In this document: in pieces, positions 37,303 to 45,244 of the stretch
Layout of the letters: the number at the start of each line of letters is the position of its first letter
Position numbering within the stretch: position 1 is the stretch's first letter
DNA from: SIG701 sp045539595
Lineage (GTDB): Bacteria; Bacillota; Clostridia; Oscillospirales; CAG-272
Direction of reading: 5' to 3'
DNA: 64,000 bases
Assembly (NCBI GenBank): GCA_045539595.1
Contig: JAZQFQ010000092.1
Location: 1-64,000 of the forward strand
Made by a program: the position numbers and the translations under genes
The notes under the pieces: model-generated
The model's database searches: none
What the model was told of the DNA's origin: nothing
Seen by the model: the letters and a program-made list of their open reading frames with translations, nothing else

Positions 37303-39086
37303 ACCGCCCACACCTCCTCCAATTCCTTCATGGTCTCAAACCGCTGCTCGCACCACTCGGGGGCATTGGCCCTTACCAGCGCGATGGCGAAGGGCGGCGG
37401 GACGGCGTTGCCGCACCGGGCGACCTGCTCCTTCTTGGGATAGGCGTTGCCATAGCAGTCGGTTTCGATCTCATAATCCTCCGGGAAGCCCTGGGCGCTG
37501 TAGAGCTCCCGGGGCGTCAGCATCCGCAGTCCGATGTCTACGATCTGATAGTCTACACCCTGAACCGTCACAAGGCCGAAGCGGTCCCGGGTGGTGATGG
37601 TGTCGAGGGGCTTGTCTACCGGCTGGCATCCTTCCCCACTGTAATACTTGATGAGCATCGCCCGGACCTCTGCAAAGTGGTTGCTCTGGGCGGTGATGGT
37701 GGGCATCGGCTCCCGGAGATCCCGGCAGTCGCAATGGTTGTTGAACTGTAAAAGGGTTGCCGCGGCGAGGGCGTGTTTTCCGCTGCCGACCACCGTCCCC
37801 GGCGGCTTTTGCGGGTCAAGCGCCCGTGGCTGCTGCCCGGACCGCTCTCCGTAGCCCGTTTGCACCAGGGTGGCCCCGACCAGCCCGTAACGGTTGGCGG
37901 CATCCACTGTCTGGAGGGGCGCTTCCAAGGCCTGCCCCCGGTGCTCACGCGGGGACTGCTCTGTGTGATACTGAATCATCGTCGGCGCCACAACTCCAAA
38001 GCGTGTCGCGCCAGGCATCACGGTATCAAGCGGTTCTTCAGGAGATTGCCCAACACTGTTCTGCTGGAACTTCGTCACAATAGGCGTCACCACGCCAAAG
38101 CCGTGTTTAGCCGTCACCGTAGGCATAGGCTCGTTCAACGGTTGTCCCCGGAAAGCTTCGCCGCTGTGATTGATCTGGACGATAAAGGGCTCCGGGTTGT
38201 CGATGACGAACTTCTGCAGGCCCTTGGCGATTCGCTTCAGGGTGTTCTCCGCCAGGGGCTTCTTGCGCTCGAAGATGGAGGGGCAGGGCAGCGACCAGTC
38301 AATGACCTCCGCCGCCGTGCGCCAGGGCAGGCGCTTGCCTGTCTGCACCGGCAGGCTCTTGGGGTCGCCATGGGTGGGCTCCGGCCACACAATGGGCTTG
38401 CTGTCCCTTCTGGCCAGCAGGAAGAACCTGCGGCGGCTGGTGGGAGCGCCGAAATCGCTGGCGATCAGCTCGTTCCACTCCACTTTGTACCCCAGAGCTT
38501 CCAGGTGGCCCACAAACTGCTGGAAGGTCTTGCCCTTGCGCCTTGGGTCCGGGGTGAGGGCGCGCAGATGTTTGGGCACGTTCTCACCTTTCTCCGCTTC
38601 CACCAGCTTCACGGTCTCCTTGCCGCGCTCGTCAACCACGGTGACCTGCTTCATTACCCGCCCGTGAGGACCCCGCAGGGCAATGCAGGGTCCCCAGGTG
38701 AGAAACTCGGGGACGTTCTCCATGCTGATGATGCGGGGTTTTACTTTTGCTGCCCATTGGACCACCACCCAAGCAAGGGAGCGGATCTGTTTATTGACCG
38801 GCTTTGCGCCCTTGGCCCGGGAGAAGTGCTTGCAGTCCGGGGAGAAGTGGGCCCAGCCCACCCTCCGTCCGGCACAGGCTTCCACCGGGTCTACTTCGAA
38901 GATGTTGGTCTGATAATGGCGGGTGAAGGGATGGTTTTTCTTATGTAGGGCGATGGCCGCCGCGTCGTGGTTGATGCCCACATCCACCGGACGACCTGTG
39001 GCCAGCTCAATGCCCGTGGACCACCCGCCGCCTCCGCAGAAGCCGTCCACAATGATCTCCTGCAGGAGGTTTACCTGTTGGGTCAT
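37299..39086 (-). CDS. Large DNA (cytosine-5) methyltransferase
   Basis: 595 residues from MTQQVNLLQEIIVDGFCGGGGWS at 39086. Motif I is DGFCGGGGWSTG, motif IV is the variant FSPDCKHFS (Cys 85, Asp in place of the usual second Pro), motif VI is MENVPE. The middle (about 320-530) holds repeated units of the form PxxTV...RFGLV/HGFGVV, probably target-recognition sequence grown by duplication. The last part has LTPRELYSAQGFPEDY and CGNAVPPPFA, the normal C-terminus. It likely protects phage DNA from host restriction. Confidence 0.9.
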   Translation of the reverse strand: MTQQVNLLQEIIVDGFCGGGGWSTGIELATGRPVDVGINHDAAAIALHKKNHPFTRHYQTNIFEVDPVEACAGRRVGWAHFSPDCKHFSRAKGAKPVNKQIRSLAWVVVQWAAKVKPRIISMENVPEFLTWGPCIALRGPHGRVMKQVTVVDERGKETVKLVEAEKGENVPKHLRALTPDPRRKGKTFQQFVGHLEALGYKVEWNELIASDFGAPTSRRRFFLLARRDSKPIVWPEPTHGDPKSLPVQTGKRLPWRTAAEVIDWSLPCPSIFERKKPLAENTLKRIAKGLQKFVIDNPEPFIVQINHSGEAFRGQPLNEPMPTVTAKHGFGVVTPIVTKFQQNSVGQSPEEPLDTVMPGATRFGVVAPTMIQYHTEQSPREHRGQALEAPLQTVDAANRYGLVGATLVQTGYGERSGQQPRALDPQKPPGTVVGSGKHALAAATLLQFNNHCDCRDLREPMPTITAQSNHFAEVRAMLIKYYSGEGCQPVDKPLDTITTRDRFGLVTVQGVDYQIVDIGLRMLTPRELYSAQGFPEDYEIETDCYGNAYPKKEQVARCGNAVPPPFAIALVRANAPEWCEQRFETMKELEEVWAV

Positions 39087-39298
39087 TCCTTTTTCCTCTT
39101 TGCCAGCATATTTCCGTACAATCCGCATTCCTCCAGCGGCACTTCACGTAGCACCTTGACCTTCGGGGCGCGGACTTTGCCGTCACTATGAGTCGGGAGT
39201 ACGATAGAATCGATCTCTGCTTCAACCTCCAGAATGGCAAGGTCCTTCCAGTTTCGCCCCCAATCAAGGCACCAATAGTGAACGATAATTTCATCCAT
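39083..39298 (-). CDS. Hypothetical protein
   Basis: 71 residues from MDEIIVHYWCLDWGRNWKDLAIL at 39298, with GGAGGTG upstream. Beta-rich start and a basic end (NMLAKRKKE). It overlaps the methylase by 4 bp. Not recognised. Confidence 0.55.
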   Translation of the reverse strand: MDEIIVHYWCLDWGRNWKDLAILEVEAEIDSIVLPTHSDGKVRAPKVKVLREVPLEECGLYGNMLAKRKKE

Positions 39299-39605
39299 TG
39301 TTGTCACCTCCGTATGTAGGCGCTTTGTAAACGCTGTGATCCCTATGGATTCTATCGTCGCAAGGTGCGATAGCGCAGGGCTTGATGGACAAGATTCTGT
39401 CATTGGGGTAATCTCCAACATGGCTGATAATGACCATGCAGCAGCGCCCTGTACCGAACCTCTCATCCTCTTTGTACGTATATTCGTTGAGGCCGATGTA
39501 GTCTCCGGCCGTATAGTTAGGGCCGTAATTTCCACGGATGAAGAGCTGCTTGCCCGCAGCGATGTTCTCAAACTCTTGGTTGCTGATTTCGATGGTGTAA
39601 ATCAT
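39291..39605 (-). CDS. ASCH/DUF3850-like protein
   Basis: 104 residues. IEISNQEFENIAAGKQLFIRGN...AGDYIGLNEYTYKEDERFGTGRCCMVIISHVGDY has the layout of DUF3850, a PUA/ASCH-like fold thought to bind RNA or modified bases. Common in Clostridia phages near RusA. Zinc binding by the Cys pair is uncertain. Confidence 0.65.
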   Translation of the reverse strand: MIYTIEISNQEFENIAAGKQLFIRGNYGPNYTAGDYIGLNEYTYKEDERFGTGRCCMVIISHVGDYPNDRILSIKPCAIAPCDDRIHRDHSVYKAPTYGGDNNG

Positions 39606-40066
39606 GTTTCTCCCTCCTTGATCGCCCGGATACAGACCTCCACCCGGGGCGCTTCGTCGTATAGTTTGATCACCCGGCCATCCACCACCTGGGCGTCATC
39701 CAACCAAGCAAGGCCGTTTAGTGCGTCGCAAACGATCTTACCGATGTTGTCAAAGTCCGGCTTCTTGGTGGGCCTTGTTTTGTTGGCCAGCATTTGGGCC
39801 GCCACCTTCTTTGTGACCGATCTCGGCACAGGATAATAAGCGAATATGATGACGCACACTGGAACCCCTTTCCCATACGGCGCAACGAAGCACTGGCTGG
39901 CAAAAGCGTGTTTAACAAGGCCCTCATAGTCTCTTGTCTTTTGGGGCGTGTAGGCCCGTCTATTGCCTAATTTCGGCCGCCCTTTTCCTACCGGGGGGCC
40001 GGGAATAACAAACCTCAGCCCGTCTTTTTCCTCCAGTTGGATACAAGCCCCTTCCTTTTGCGCCAT
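39602..40066 (-). CDS. rusA: RusA-type Holliday junction resolvase
   Basis: 154 residues. The family pattern FVIPGPPVGKGRPK at the start and KPDFDNIGKIVCDALNGLAWLDDAQVV with the catalytic aspartates is clear. It resolves recombination intermediates made in phage replication. It overlaps the helix-turn-helix gene by 52 bp, an unusually long overlap. Confidence 0.9.
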   Translation of the reverse strand: MAQKEGACIQLEEKDGLRFVIPGPPVGKGRPKLGNRRAYTPQKTRDYEGLVKHAFASQCFVAPYGKGVPVCVIIFAYYPVPRSVTKKVAAQMLANKTRPTKKPDFDNIGKIVCDALNGLAWLDDAQVVDGRVIKLYDEAPRVEVCIRAIKEGET

Positions 40067-40494
40067 TTGTAGATCATCTCCTTGCTGCAGCCGACCAGCT
40101 TTGCGATCTCCGGGTCATACATCCCCTGACCGTACAATTCCGCAACCTTGTTGTAGTCAATTGTCGTTTCCGTTCCAGTGCAGTGATTGGGTGGAAGCCC
40201 CCGGCGCTTTCTCCAGTTAGCAACGGAGCTGGATGCTACCCCCATTGCCCGGCCCATCTCCGCATCGTTCAGGTGCTGCTTGTAAAGCCGCAGGGCCATT
40301 GCCTCGTCGATCTTCTTCCTGGAAGATGCGATCTCGATACCCTTCTTCGGCTTTCCGTCCCGACCAGAAACAAACTTGGTACACTTATCTCCACCGTCAC
40401 AGCCTCTCATATGTCCGGTGTAGCCGATGTAATCGCATGCCCAGCCACAGGACACGGGGAATCCATAGGCACAATACTTGCAGCGGTCACTCAT
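40015..40494 (-). CDS. Zinc-finger and double helix-turn-helix protein
   Basis: 159 residues from MSDRCKYCAYGFPVSCGWACDYIG. The N-terminus has a cysteine cluster (CKYC, CGWACDY, CDGGDKC), followed by two similar helix-turn-helix blocks: EMGRAMGVASSSVANWRKRRGLP and EIAKLVGCSKEMIYKWRKRKGLV. It may be a DNA-binding regulator of the replication region. It overlaps the replication gene by 8 bp. Confidence 0.65.
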   Translation of the reverse strand: MSDRCKYCAYGFPVSCGWACDYIGYTGHMRGCDGGDKCTKFVSGRDGKPKKGIEIASSRKKIDEAMALRLYKQHLNDAEMGRAMGVASSSVANWRKRRGLPPNHCTGTETTIDYNKVAELYGQGMYDPEIAKLVGCSKEMIYKWRKRKGLVSNWRKKTG

Positions 40495-41266
40495 CCTTTT
40501 CTTCCTCCAGCATCCGGCGCATCCATTCCGCGTTCTTTCGGGCATTGGGTGGAACGGCAACTGCATCCCGTTTGTGATCGGCGGCGGGAGCTGGTTTCAC
40601 CTCGTCCAGCCAGCCCTTGGCATTAAGCCAGGTAGCAGGGTACGGGATAAATTGGCCGTTATTCTTTTTCCAGTCTTCCGAGGCAATGAGCAAAGGCAGC
40701 TTCGCCATTATGGCACTTACGATATCGTCGCTAGGCTTCAGCTTGTCCCACGCAGTCTTGGCCTGGCCCATGGAACGTTTCTTGGGATACAAAGCCCAAA
40801 ACGCCTCAAAAGCCTGCTCGTGCTTGCTCTTCCCCCGGGGGGGAGTAAGGGGGGGAGAAATATATTCCTTACTTTCTTCTTCTTCTTCCTTCTTCCTACT
40901 TCCTTCTTCGCTAGCACCTTTTTGGGTTTTGCTATCGTTTGCTAACGGCTTGCTAGCGGGTTGCTTACGCTCTGCTACAGGTTTGCTAGCGGTTTGCTTG
41001 CATTCTGCTACAGGCATTCCGGTCGACTGCTCCGATTTGCTATAGCCGCCCTTGCTTCCCGCTTCCGCTTTTTTCTTGGATGCGTCCAGGTTAGGCTTGG
41101 TCAGGGCCAACATGGCAGCAGGCGCTCCAGTCAGGGCTGTCTCGGTTCCGTTCAGAGCGTATTCACAGATTGCCATGAGATAGCCAGCCTGTTCCTCTGG
41201 GGTATTCAGCAAGCATGCCGCTTCATAGAAGGAGCGGAAGAACTTAAATGTTTGCCGCTGCTCCAT
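40487..41266 (-). CDS. Replication protein, DUF6291-like N-terminus
   Basis: 259 residues. The first 65 residues (FKFFRSFYEAACLLNTPEEQAGYLMAICEYALNGTE) match the DUF6291 domain found at the start of Firmicutes phage replisome proteins. The middle is low complexity with ASKP and Glu repeats. The end (FEAFWALYPKKRSMGQAKTAWDKL...YPATWLNAKGWLDE) is the common C-terminal domain of phage DnaD-like/replication proteins. It likely recruits the host helicase. Confidence 0.75.
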   Translation of the reverse strand: MEQRQTFKFFRSFYEAACLLNTPEEQAGYLMAICEYALNGTETALTGAPAAMLALTKPNLDASKKKAEAGSKGGYSKSEQSTGMPVAECKQTASKPVAERKQPASKPLANDSKTQKGASEEGSRKKEEEEESKEYISPPLTPPRGKSKHEQAFEAFWALYPKKRSMGQAKTAWDKLKPSDDIVSAIMAKLPLLIASEDWKKNNGQFIPYPATWLNAKGWLDEVKPAPAADHKRDAVAVPPNARKNAEWMRRMLEEEKDE

Positions 41267-41269
41267 AGC

Positions 41270-41659
41270 TTAAAAGGGCAGCTCGACATCGTCGTCGCTG
41301 AGCTCTTCGTAGTCTGGCTCTCCGCAAACTGCCTCTTCCCGCTTGGAGTCGGCGAAATAGATGTTATCAGCCAGAACCTCAGCGTTGCGGCGTTTGTTAC
41401 CGTTCTTGTCCTCCCAGTCTCGGAACTGCAGGCGACCCTCCACCACGGCCATACGGCCCTTGGAGAAGTATTTTTCGGCAAATTCAGCAGCGGAACGCCA
41501 GGCGACGATATCGACGAAATCCGTCACCCTCTGTCCGTTCTTGTCCTTGAAATCCCGATCACAGGCGACGGTAAAGGAGGCGAACGGAATTCCGGAGCCG
41601 GTATGCCTGAGTTCCGGGTCTTTAGTCAGGCGACCCATGATGACAATATGGTTGAGCAT
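41270..41659 (-). CDS. ssb: Single-stranded DNA-binding protein
   Basis: 129 residues with the SSB OB-fold (MLNHIVIMGRLTKDPELRHTGSG...ASFTVACDRDFKDKNGQRVTDFVDIVAWRSAAEFAEKYFSKGRMAVVEGRL) and the acidic C-terminal tail SDDDVELPF, the site that recruits partner proteins. Normal in length for a phage SSB. Confidence 0.95.
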   Translation of the reverse strand: MLNHIVIMGRLTKDPELRHTGSGIPFASFTVACDRDFKDKNGQRVTDFVDIVAWRSAAEFAEKYFSKGRMAVVEGRLQFRDWEDKNGNKRRNAEVLADNIYFADSKREEAVCGEPDYEELSDDDVELPF

Positions 41660-41661
41660 AG

Positions 41662-41964
41662 TTACATTTCCTTTCTATAGATAAGGTTTTCTTCCCTCCA
41701 GTTCGGGTAACAGGTCTGGAGGTAATTGGAGATCACCCGGCGAAGGGGAACGCGCATGGATGTCTGGTCATATCTTCTGTGGCAGTTGGCGCACAGGGTG
41801 ACGATATTCTCCTCGACGCCCAGCCCACCATGTGCCCGGGAGATATAGTGGGCGTTGGGTTCGGCCTTGTGGGAACCGCAGATGATACACTGCTGACCAT
41901 CCCGTGCCCATACTGTGTCCTTGACCGCTTTGGAGATCGCCAATGCTTTGGTGCGTTTATGCAT
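41662..41964 (-). CDS. HNH endonuclease
   Basis: 100 residues. CIICGSHKAEPNAHYISRAHGGLGVEENIVTLCANCHRRYDQ contains the HNH metal-finger with two CxxC pairs and the catalytic His. A small stand-alone HNH enzyme within a replication operon may cut DNA for recombination or act as a homing-type nuclease. Confidence 0.85.
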   Translation of the reverse strand: MHKRTKALAISKAVKDTVWARDGQQCIICGSHKAEPNAHYISRAHGGLGVEENIVTLCANCHRRYDQTSMRVPLRRVISNYLQTCYPNWREENLIYRKEM

Positions 41965-42484
41965 CCCATTGAGCCAAAAGGCTCTCCACCTCCTCTTTGG
42001 GGCGGGTCTCGATGCCGCATGCCTTGCAGTCCTGGATTAGATTGTCAAGCAGGTGGGACATTTGCGTGCGGTCGAAGTCGGACGAGCCGTAATAAGCCAT
42101 GACAGTGGTGCAGCCGGGCAGCTTGGAGCCTCTTGTGCTGATCTGGCGGCCATAGTGGTTGGAGCACCAGCGCTCGGCAAAGGCTTTGACTGCCTCCGTC
42201 TTAATGCAAAGGGTCTCATAGTTGCCTAAATCCCGAATGTGGGTGCGGTACAGTTCCTCCGGGGTGACGTTCAATGTCCGGGCCAGTCTGCCGCACAGCT
42301 CCCAGTAAAACGCATTTGCGTCCAGACTACGCTTTCTCTTCTTCTCCTTCAGGTCGGCGATATAGGTCTTTCCCTCCTGCATGGTTCGGAGGAAATTCTG
42401 AGCCCCCTCATAGGACACCCGGAGCATGAGATAAGTGCCTCCTGCGGACGGTGCCAAAATGGCGTCGGTAAATTCAAGCTCCAT
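41957..42484 (-). CDS. NinB-like recombination protein
   Basis: 175 residues. The pattern KKRKRSLDANAFYWELCGRLARTLNVTPEELYRTHIRDLG, then YYGSSDFDRTQMSHLLDNLIQDCKACGIETRPKEEV, is that of NinB-type proteins in Firmicutes phages, which help recombination mediator proteins. It overlaps the HNH gene and the next gene by a few bases. Confidence 0.75.
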   Translation of the reverse strand: MELEFTDAILAPSAGGTYLMLRVSYEGAQNFLRTMQEGKTYIADLKEKKRKRSLDANAFYWELCGRLARTLNVTPEELYRTHIRDLGNYETLCIKTEAVKAFAERWCSNHYGRQISTRGSKLPGCTTVMAYYGSSDFDRTQMSHLLDNLIQDCKACGIETRPKEEVESLLAQWDA

Positions 42485-43052
42485 TCATGGTCTCCTGATG
42501 CTTCACCTTCTTTTGCTGGAACTTCATGCAGTCGCCGCACATGATGTTGCCGTAACGGCCTGCGGAGTATTCCGCCATATCCCGCACACTCCACATGGAT
42601 CCATCCCGTTTCCTCACGCTGACGATGGGCTTGCCGCAAACTTGGCAAGGTATTTCTGGTTCGTCCTCACTCTCGGGAAGGTCTTCTCCGGCATAGATGT
42701 ACAGGCCCAGTCCGTGACGGGCCACCGCCTTGGTGAGGGAGCGCTGCACCGCCTTGTTCACATCGAAACTGGTGATCTGTTCCAGAGGTATGGATTTGTT
42801 GCGGTGATCCATCACGGGCAGGAATTCGATGTACTCGATCCCCTCCACGGTTACGCCGGTCTTGACCCATGCGGTTTTGCCGTCGGTGTGGTAAAACAGG
42901 CCGTCGGCATTCTCGTAAATCGTATACACCGCTTCTGGGTAGTGCTCTTTTAATTTGGCCCACGCCCACGCCCAGGAGAGATAAGTCAATCCGCTCTTCT
43001 TCTCGGTGTGGTCGTTGACATTGATTTTACTCAGGGTCTGAAATACGCTCAT
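42474..43052 (-). CDS. DUF1071 single-strand annealing protein
   Basis: 192 residues from MSVFQTLSKINVNDHTEKKSGLTYLSWAWAWAKLK. The pattern EFLPVMDHRNKSI...DVNKAVQRSLTKAVARHGLGLYIYAGEDLPE is DUF1071, a Rad52-like annealing family used for phage recombination. The C-terminus adds a zinc-ribbon (CQVCGKPI...CGDC). It partners SSB, RusA and the NinB-like protein nearby. Confidence 0.85.
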   Translation of the reverse strand: MSVFQTLSKINVNDHTEKKSGLTYLSWAWAWAKLKEHYPEAVYTIYENADGLFYHTDGKTAWVKTGVTVEGIEYIEFLPVMDHRNKSIPLEQITSFDVNKAVQRSLTKAVARHGLGLYIYAGEDLPESEDEPEIPCQVCGKPIVSVRKRDGSMWSVRDMAEYSAGRYGNIMCGDCMKFQQKKVKHQETMNGA

Positions 43053-43360
43053 GGTTTGCTCCTTCTCCTTTCGAATTCGATGCCCTCCCATTTCCAGTTC
43101 AGAAAGGCAAGCTGCTCGTCGGTAAATGAGTTCAGATATTTCTGAAAAATGTCGGCAGTCTTTTCCTCACACGCCTTGCACAGGTGGAACGCGTCCTGAC
43201 TTTCCGGGATAATGGAAGCACACAGATAGCAGGCAAACGCCCGCTCATAGAAAAAGCTGCCGCAGTCAGGGCAGACGGAGGATTCCCAGTGGGCCCCCGG
43301 TTCCAGCACCTTATCCGGCTCAGCAAAGACTGTGCCGCAGTCAGCACATATGTAACTCAT
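43049..43360 (-). CDS. Zinc-ribbon protein
   Basis: 103 residues from MSYICADCGTVFAEPDKVLEPG with three CxxC pairs (CADC, CPDC, CYLC) plus CKAC. The end is basic (EFERRRSKP). Common in Clostridia phages, function unknown. It overlaps neighbours by 4 bp. Confidence 0.65.
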   Translation of the reverse strand: MSYICADCGTVFAEPDKVLEPGAHWESSVCPDCGSFFYERAFACYLCASIIPESQDAFHLCKACEEKTADIFQKYLNSFTDEQLAFLNWKWEGIEFERRRSKP

Positions 43361-43554
43361 GCCCACACCACCTTGTAGAACATCCGGTTCATTTCCGCCA
43401 GGCTCTTATCGGCATAGAGCAGTCTTCCGGTCTGAGCAAGGCGCAGCTTAAAAACGCCATCCTCCTTGTGGAGCAAGTAGTGCCGACCCTTGTAAAAGAA
43501 CTCTACGCTGTCTTCGCCCGCAATTCGTTCCCGGGCTTGCGTCCAGTTCACCAT
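43357..43554 (-). CDS. Hypothetical protein
   Basis: 65 residues from MVNWTQARERIAGEDSVEFFYKG with AGGAGGGGG upstream. Compact beta-like pattern with HYLLHKEDGVFKLRLAQTG. Not recognised. Confidence 0.55.
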   Translation of the reverse strand: MVNWTQARERIAGEDSVEFFYKGRHYLLHKEDGVFKLRLAQTGRLLYADKSLAEMNRMFYKVVWA

Positions 43555-43979
43555 CAGGCCCCCTCCTTTCTCATGCACTTTTTTCTGGCGGCATACTCAC
43601 CCAGCAGCTTTTTCAGCGCCGCATAGTGCCATGCCTGCCAGTTGGGATAACCGCACACCTCCAGCACGTCATCCGGGATAGAACTGGCAAACAAGGGAGA
43701 GACACGGTAACACTTGCGGACACTGGGCTTACGCTTTTCCTGACGCTTTGTTCCGCCCGCGGACGGTTCTTTTTCGCCCAGCAGGTCCAGGTCATCGTGG
43801 TCATAGATTTCCAGCCGGTCCGCCTGAAGGCTGCGCTCCAGCGATTCCAGCCCTTCCTTGTTTGGCAGACATTCACCCTTGATGATGTCGAGCATCAGCC
43901 CAACACCAATACCAACCTTTTCAGCCAGATCAATCAGCAGGATGCCCCGCTCGGTGCGAAGTTCGTTGATACGATTCAT
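43554..43979 (-). CDS. Helix-turn-helix domain protein
   Basis: 141 residues. The N-terminus (MNRINELRTERGILLIDLAEKVGIGVGLMLDIIKGE) is an XRE-like helix-turn-helix; the C-terminal part (DDVLEVCGYPNWQAWHYAALKKLLGEYAARKK) is helical. It is the first DNA-binding gene of the replication block and may regulate it. Confidence 0.6.
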   Translation of the reverse strand: MNRINELRTERGILLIDLAEKVGIGVGLMLDIIKGECLPNKEGLESLERSLQADRLEIYDHDDLDLLGEKEPSAGGTKRQEKRKPSVRKCYRVSPLFASSIPDDVLEVCGYPNWQAWHYAALKKLLGEYAARKKCMRKEGA

Positions 43980-44050
43980 CTTGACAATCCTTTCTGGCTG
44001 AGATATGATAAAAATACACTCAGCCTATTGTTGTGGGATTTGGTTGTGCT

Positions 44051-44090
44051 GACGCTTGCGAGTTGCCGCTCGTAAGCGTCTTTCTTTTTT
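44051..44090. terminator. Hairpin with T-tract, plus-strand oriented
   Basis: GACGCTTGCGAG (44051-44062) pairs with CTCGTAAGCGTC (44069-44080) and is followed by TTTCTTTTTT. The T-tract is on the plus strand, though neighbouring genes are on the minus strand, where the hairpin lies just past the stop at 44089. Confidence 0.5.
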
Positions 44091-44259
44091 ACAGCCATTC
44101 CGCGACCTTAACACACAGAGCAGACACTGCGAAGCAAAGGAGCATGGCAACGACGCAGCCGCTGGCGCCGATATAGTCCATGAGGCTATCCACGCCCAGG
44201 AAGAAGATGAGCATCACAGCACAGGCGATGCCGACCAGGATATAACCGCCCGGTTTCAT
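44089..44259 (-). CDS. Small two-helix membrane protein
   Basis: 56 residues (MKPGGYILVGIACAVMLIFFLGV...IGASGCVVAMLLCFAVSALCVKVAEWL) with two membrane segments. AAGGAGACCAAGA precedes the start. It could be a minor membrane protein of the early region; no family recognised. Confidence 0.6.
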   Translation of the reverse strand: MKPGGYILVGIACAVMLIFFLGVDSLMDYIGASGCVVAMLLCFAVSALCVKVAEWL

Positions 44260-44411
44260 TTCTTGGTCTCCTTTCTGATCTCATAGCCTGCGCAGAAGCG
44301 TCGCTTGCCGCACTCCTCGCAGGTATCCTTCGTTGTCCTGCCGTGTAGCTGCGTTACGGTGAAAGCCACTTTCAGGTTTTCGGAACAAGGCTTGCACAGA
44401 ATTCGTTTCAT
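44256..44411 (-). CDS. Small zinc-ribbon protein
   Basis: 51 residues from MKRILCKPCSENLKVAFTV at 44411, with two CxxC pairs (CKPC, CEEC) and a basic end. AAAGGAG precedes it. Similar small proteins precede sigma-like genes in Clostridia phages. Confidence 0.6.
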   Translation of the reverse strand: MKRILCKPCSENLKVAFTVTQLHGRTTKDTCEECGKRRFCAGYEIRKETKK

Positions 44412-44424
44412 ATGGAACTCCTTT

Positions 44425-44889
44425 CTAAATTGCCCCGGCATCCCGGAGCTTGTCCCCACCCTGTTTGGCAAGGCGGCGAACGGTATTGTAGTTCTTTCCC
44501 AGTTTCTTTGATATGTCCCGGAAGTTGTAGCCCTTGGCGCACAGGCATAGCACCTTGCATTCGTCCCCTTGCAGCAGCCGGGATATTGATTCACAGAGCG
44601 CCTTTGCGTCCTCAAAGTCATTGCTTGCGGAGTCGGCCCCTTTGTTGTCCTCCCACGGCATAGCGAGGAATGGGTCGGTATTCTTTAAATATCTGGCATA
44701 ACACCGAAGGATGCGCCGGTAAGCATAGGCAAAGAAGTTAGTGTGTACCTTGTCTGCATCCTGAACAGCCAGCCATAGCTCCAGATTTCCCTCCTGAAGC
44801 ATATCCTCGTCGTCACACCTGTCCGGAAAGTGCCGGACGAGGACGAGTAGTGGTAGCTTAGAATATGCTTCGTAGGCAGGCTTTTCCAT
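44425..44889 (-). CDS. Sigma-70-like transcription factor
   Basis: 154 residues. Region 2-like DEDMLQEGNLELWLAVQDAD...NFFAYAYRRILRCYARYLKN and region 4-like LQGDECKVLCLCAKGYNFRDISKKLGKNYNTVRRLAKQG. The helix-turn-helix is clear. It may drive late genes of this phage. Unlike the other phage in the window, both regions are in one protein. Confidence 0.7.
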   Translation of the reverse strand: MEKPAYEAYSKLPLLVLVRHFPDRCDDEDMLQEGNLELWLAVQDADKVHTNFFAYAYRRILRCYARYLKNTDPFLAMPWEDNKGADSASNDFEDAKALCESISRLLQGDECKVLCLCAKGYNFRDISKKLGKNYNTVRRLAKQGGDKLRDAGAI

Positions 44890-44898
44890 AGAGCTCCT

Positions 44899-45126
44899 TT
44901 ACTGATGAATCAGCATCATGGGGTAGTCGCCCCGCTTGTATGCCTTCAGGCGTTCCCCGTCTATGCGGTAGACCATGCGGTTGCCGGTTCCCTTGAAGGC
45001 AAAGCCAAAGGGGCAGATACCTTCTCGGATGAAATACCGCAGGTCATGGGCGGTATACATTTTCAGATAGCGGGATGCGATCTCCGGCGTGATGCGGGGG
45101 TAAGCATCGAGTTCCTGGTCGGTCAT
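44899..45126 (-). CDS. Excisionase-like helix-turn-helix protein
   Basis: 75 residues (YPRITPEIASRYLKMYTAHDLRYFIREGICPFGFAFKGTGNRMVYRIDGERLKAYKRGD) with the compact winged-helix layout of excisionases. AAAGGAG lies upstream. It is the first leftward gene beside the lysogeny region. Excision role is inference. Confidence 0.6.
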   Translation of the reverse strand: MTDQELDAYPRITPEIASRYLKMYTAHDLRYFIREGICPFGFAFKGTGNRMVYRIDGERLKAYKRGDYPMMLIHQ

Positions 45127-45244
45127 GTGGTAGCACTCCTTTCTGTATGTGGTCTTGCGCGGTTGTGGGGGGATGTGGTAGAATGTAGGAAAATGAGGCG
45201 GAAAAATGTGGCATGCGGATTCCGATAATGGGCGTGGTGGTAGT

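Noticed and set aside
37773..38948. A 391-codon plus-strand frame within the large methylase
   Set aside because: The methylase motifs are on the minus strand; the other frame has no motif.
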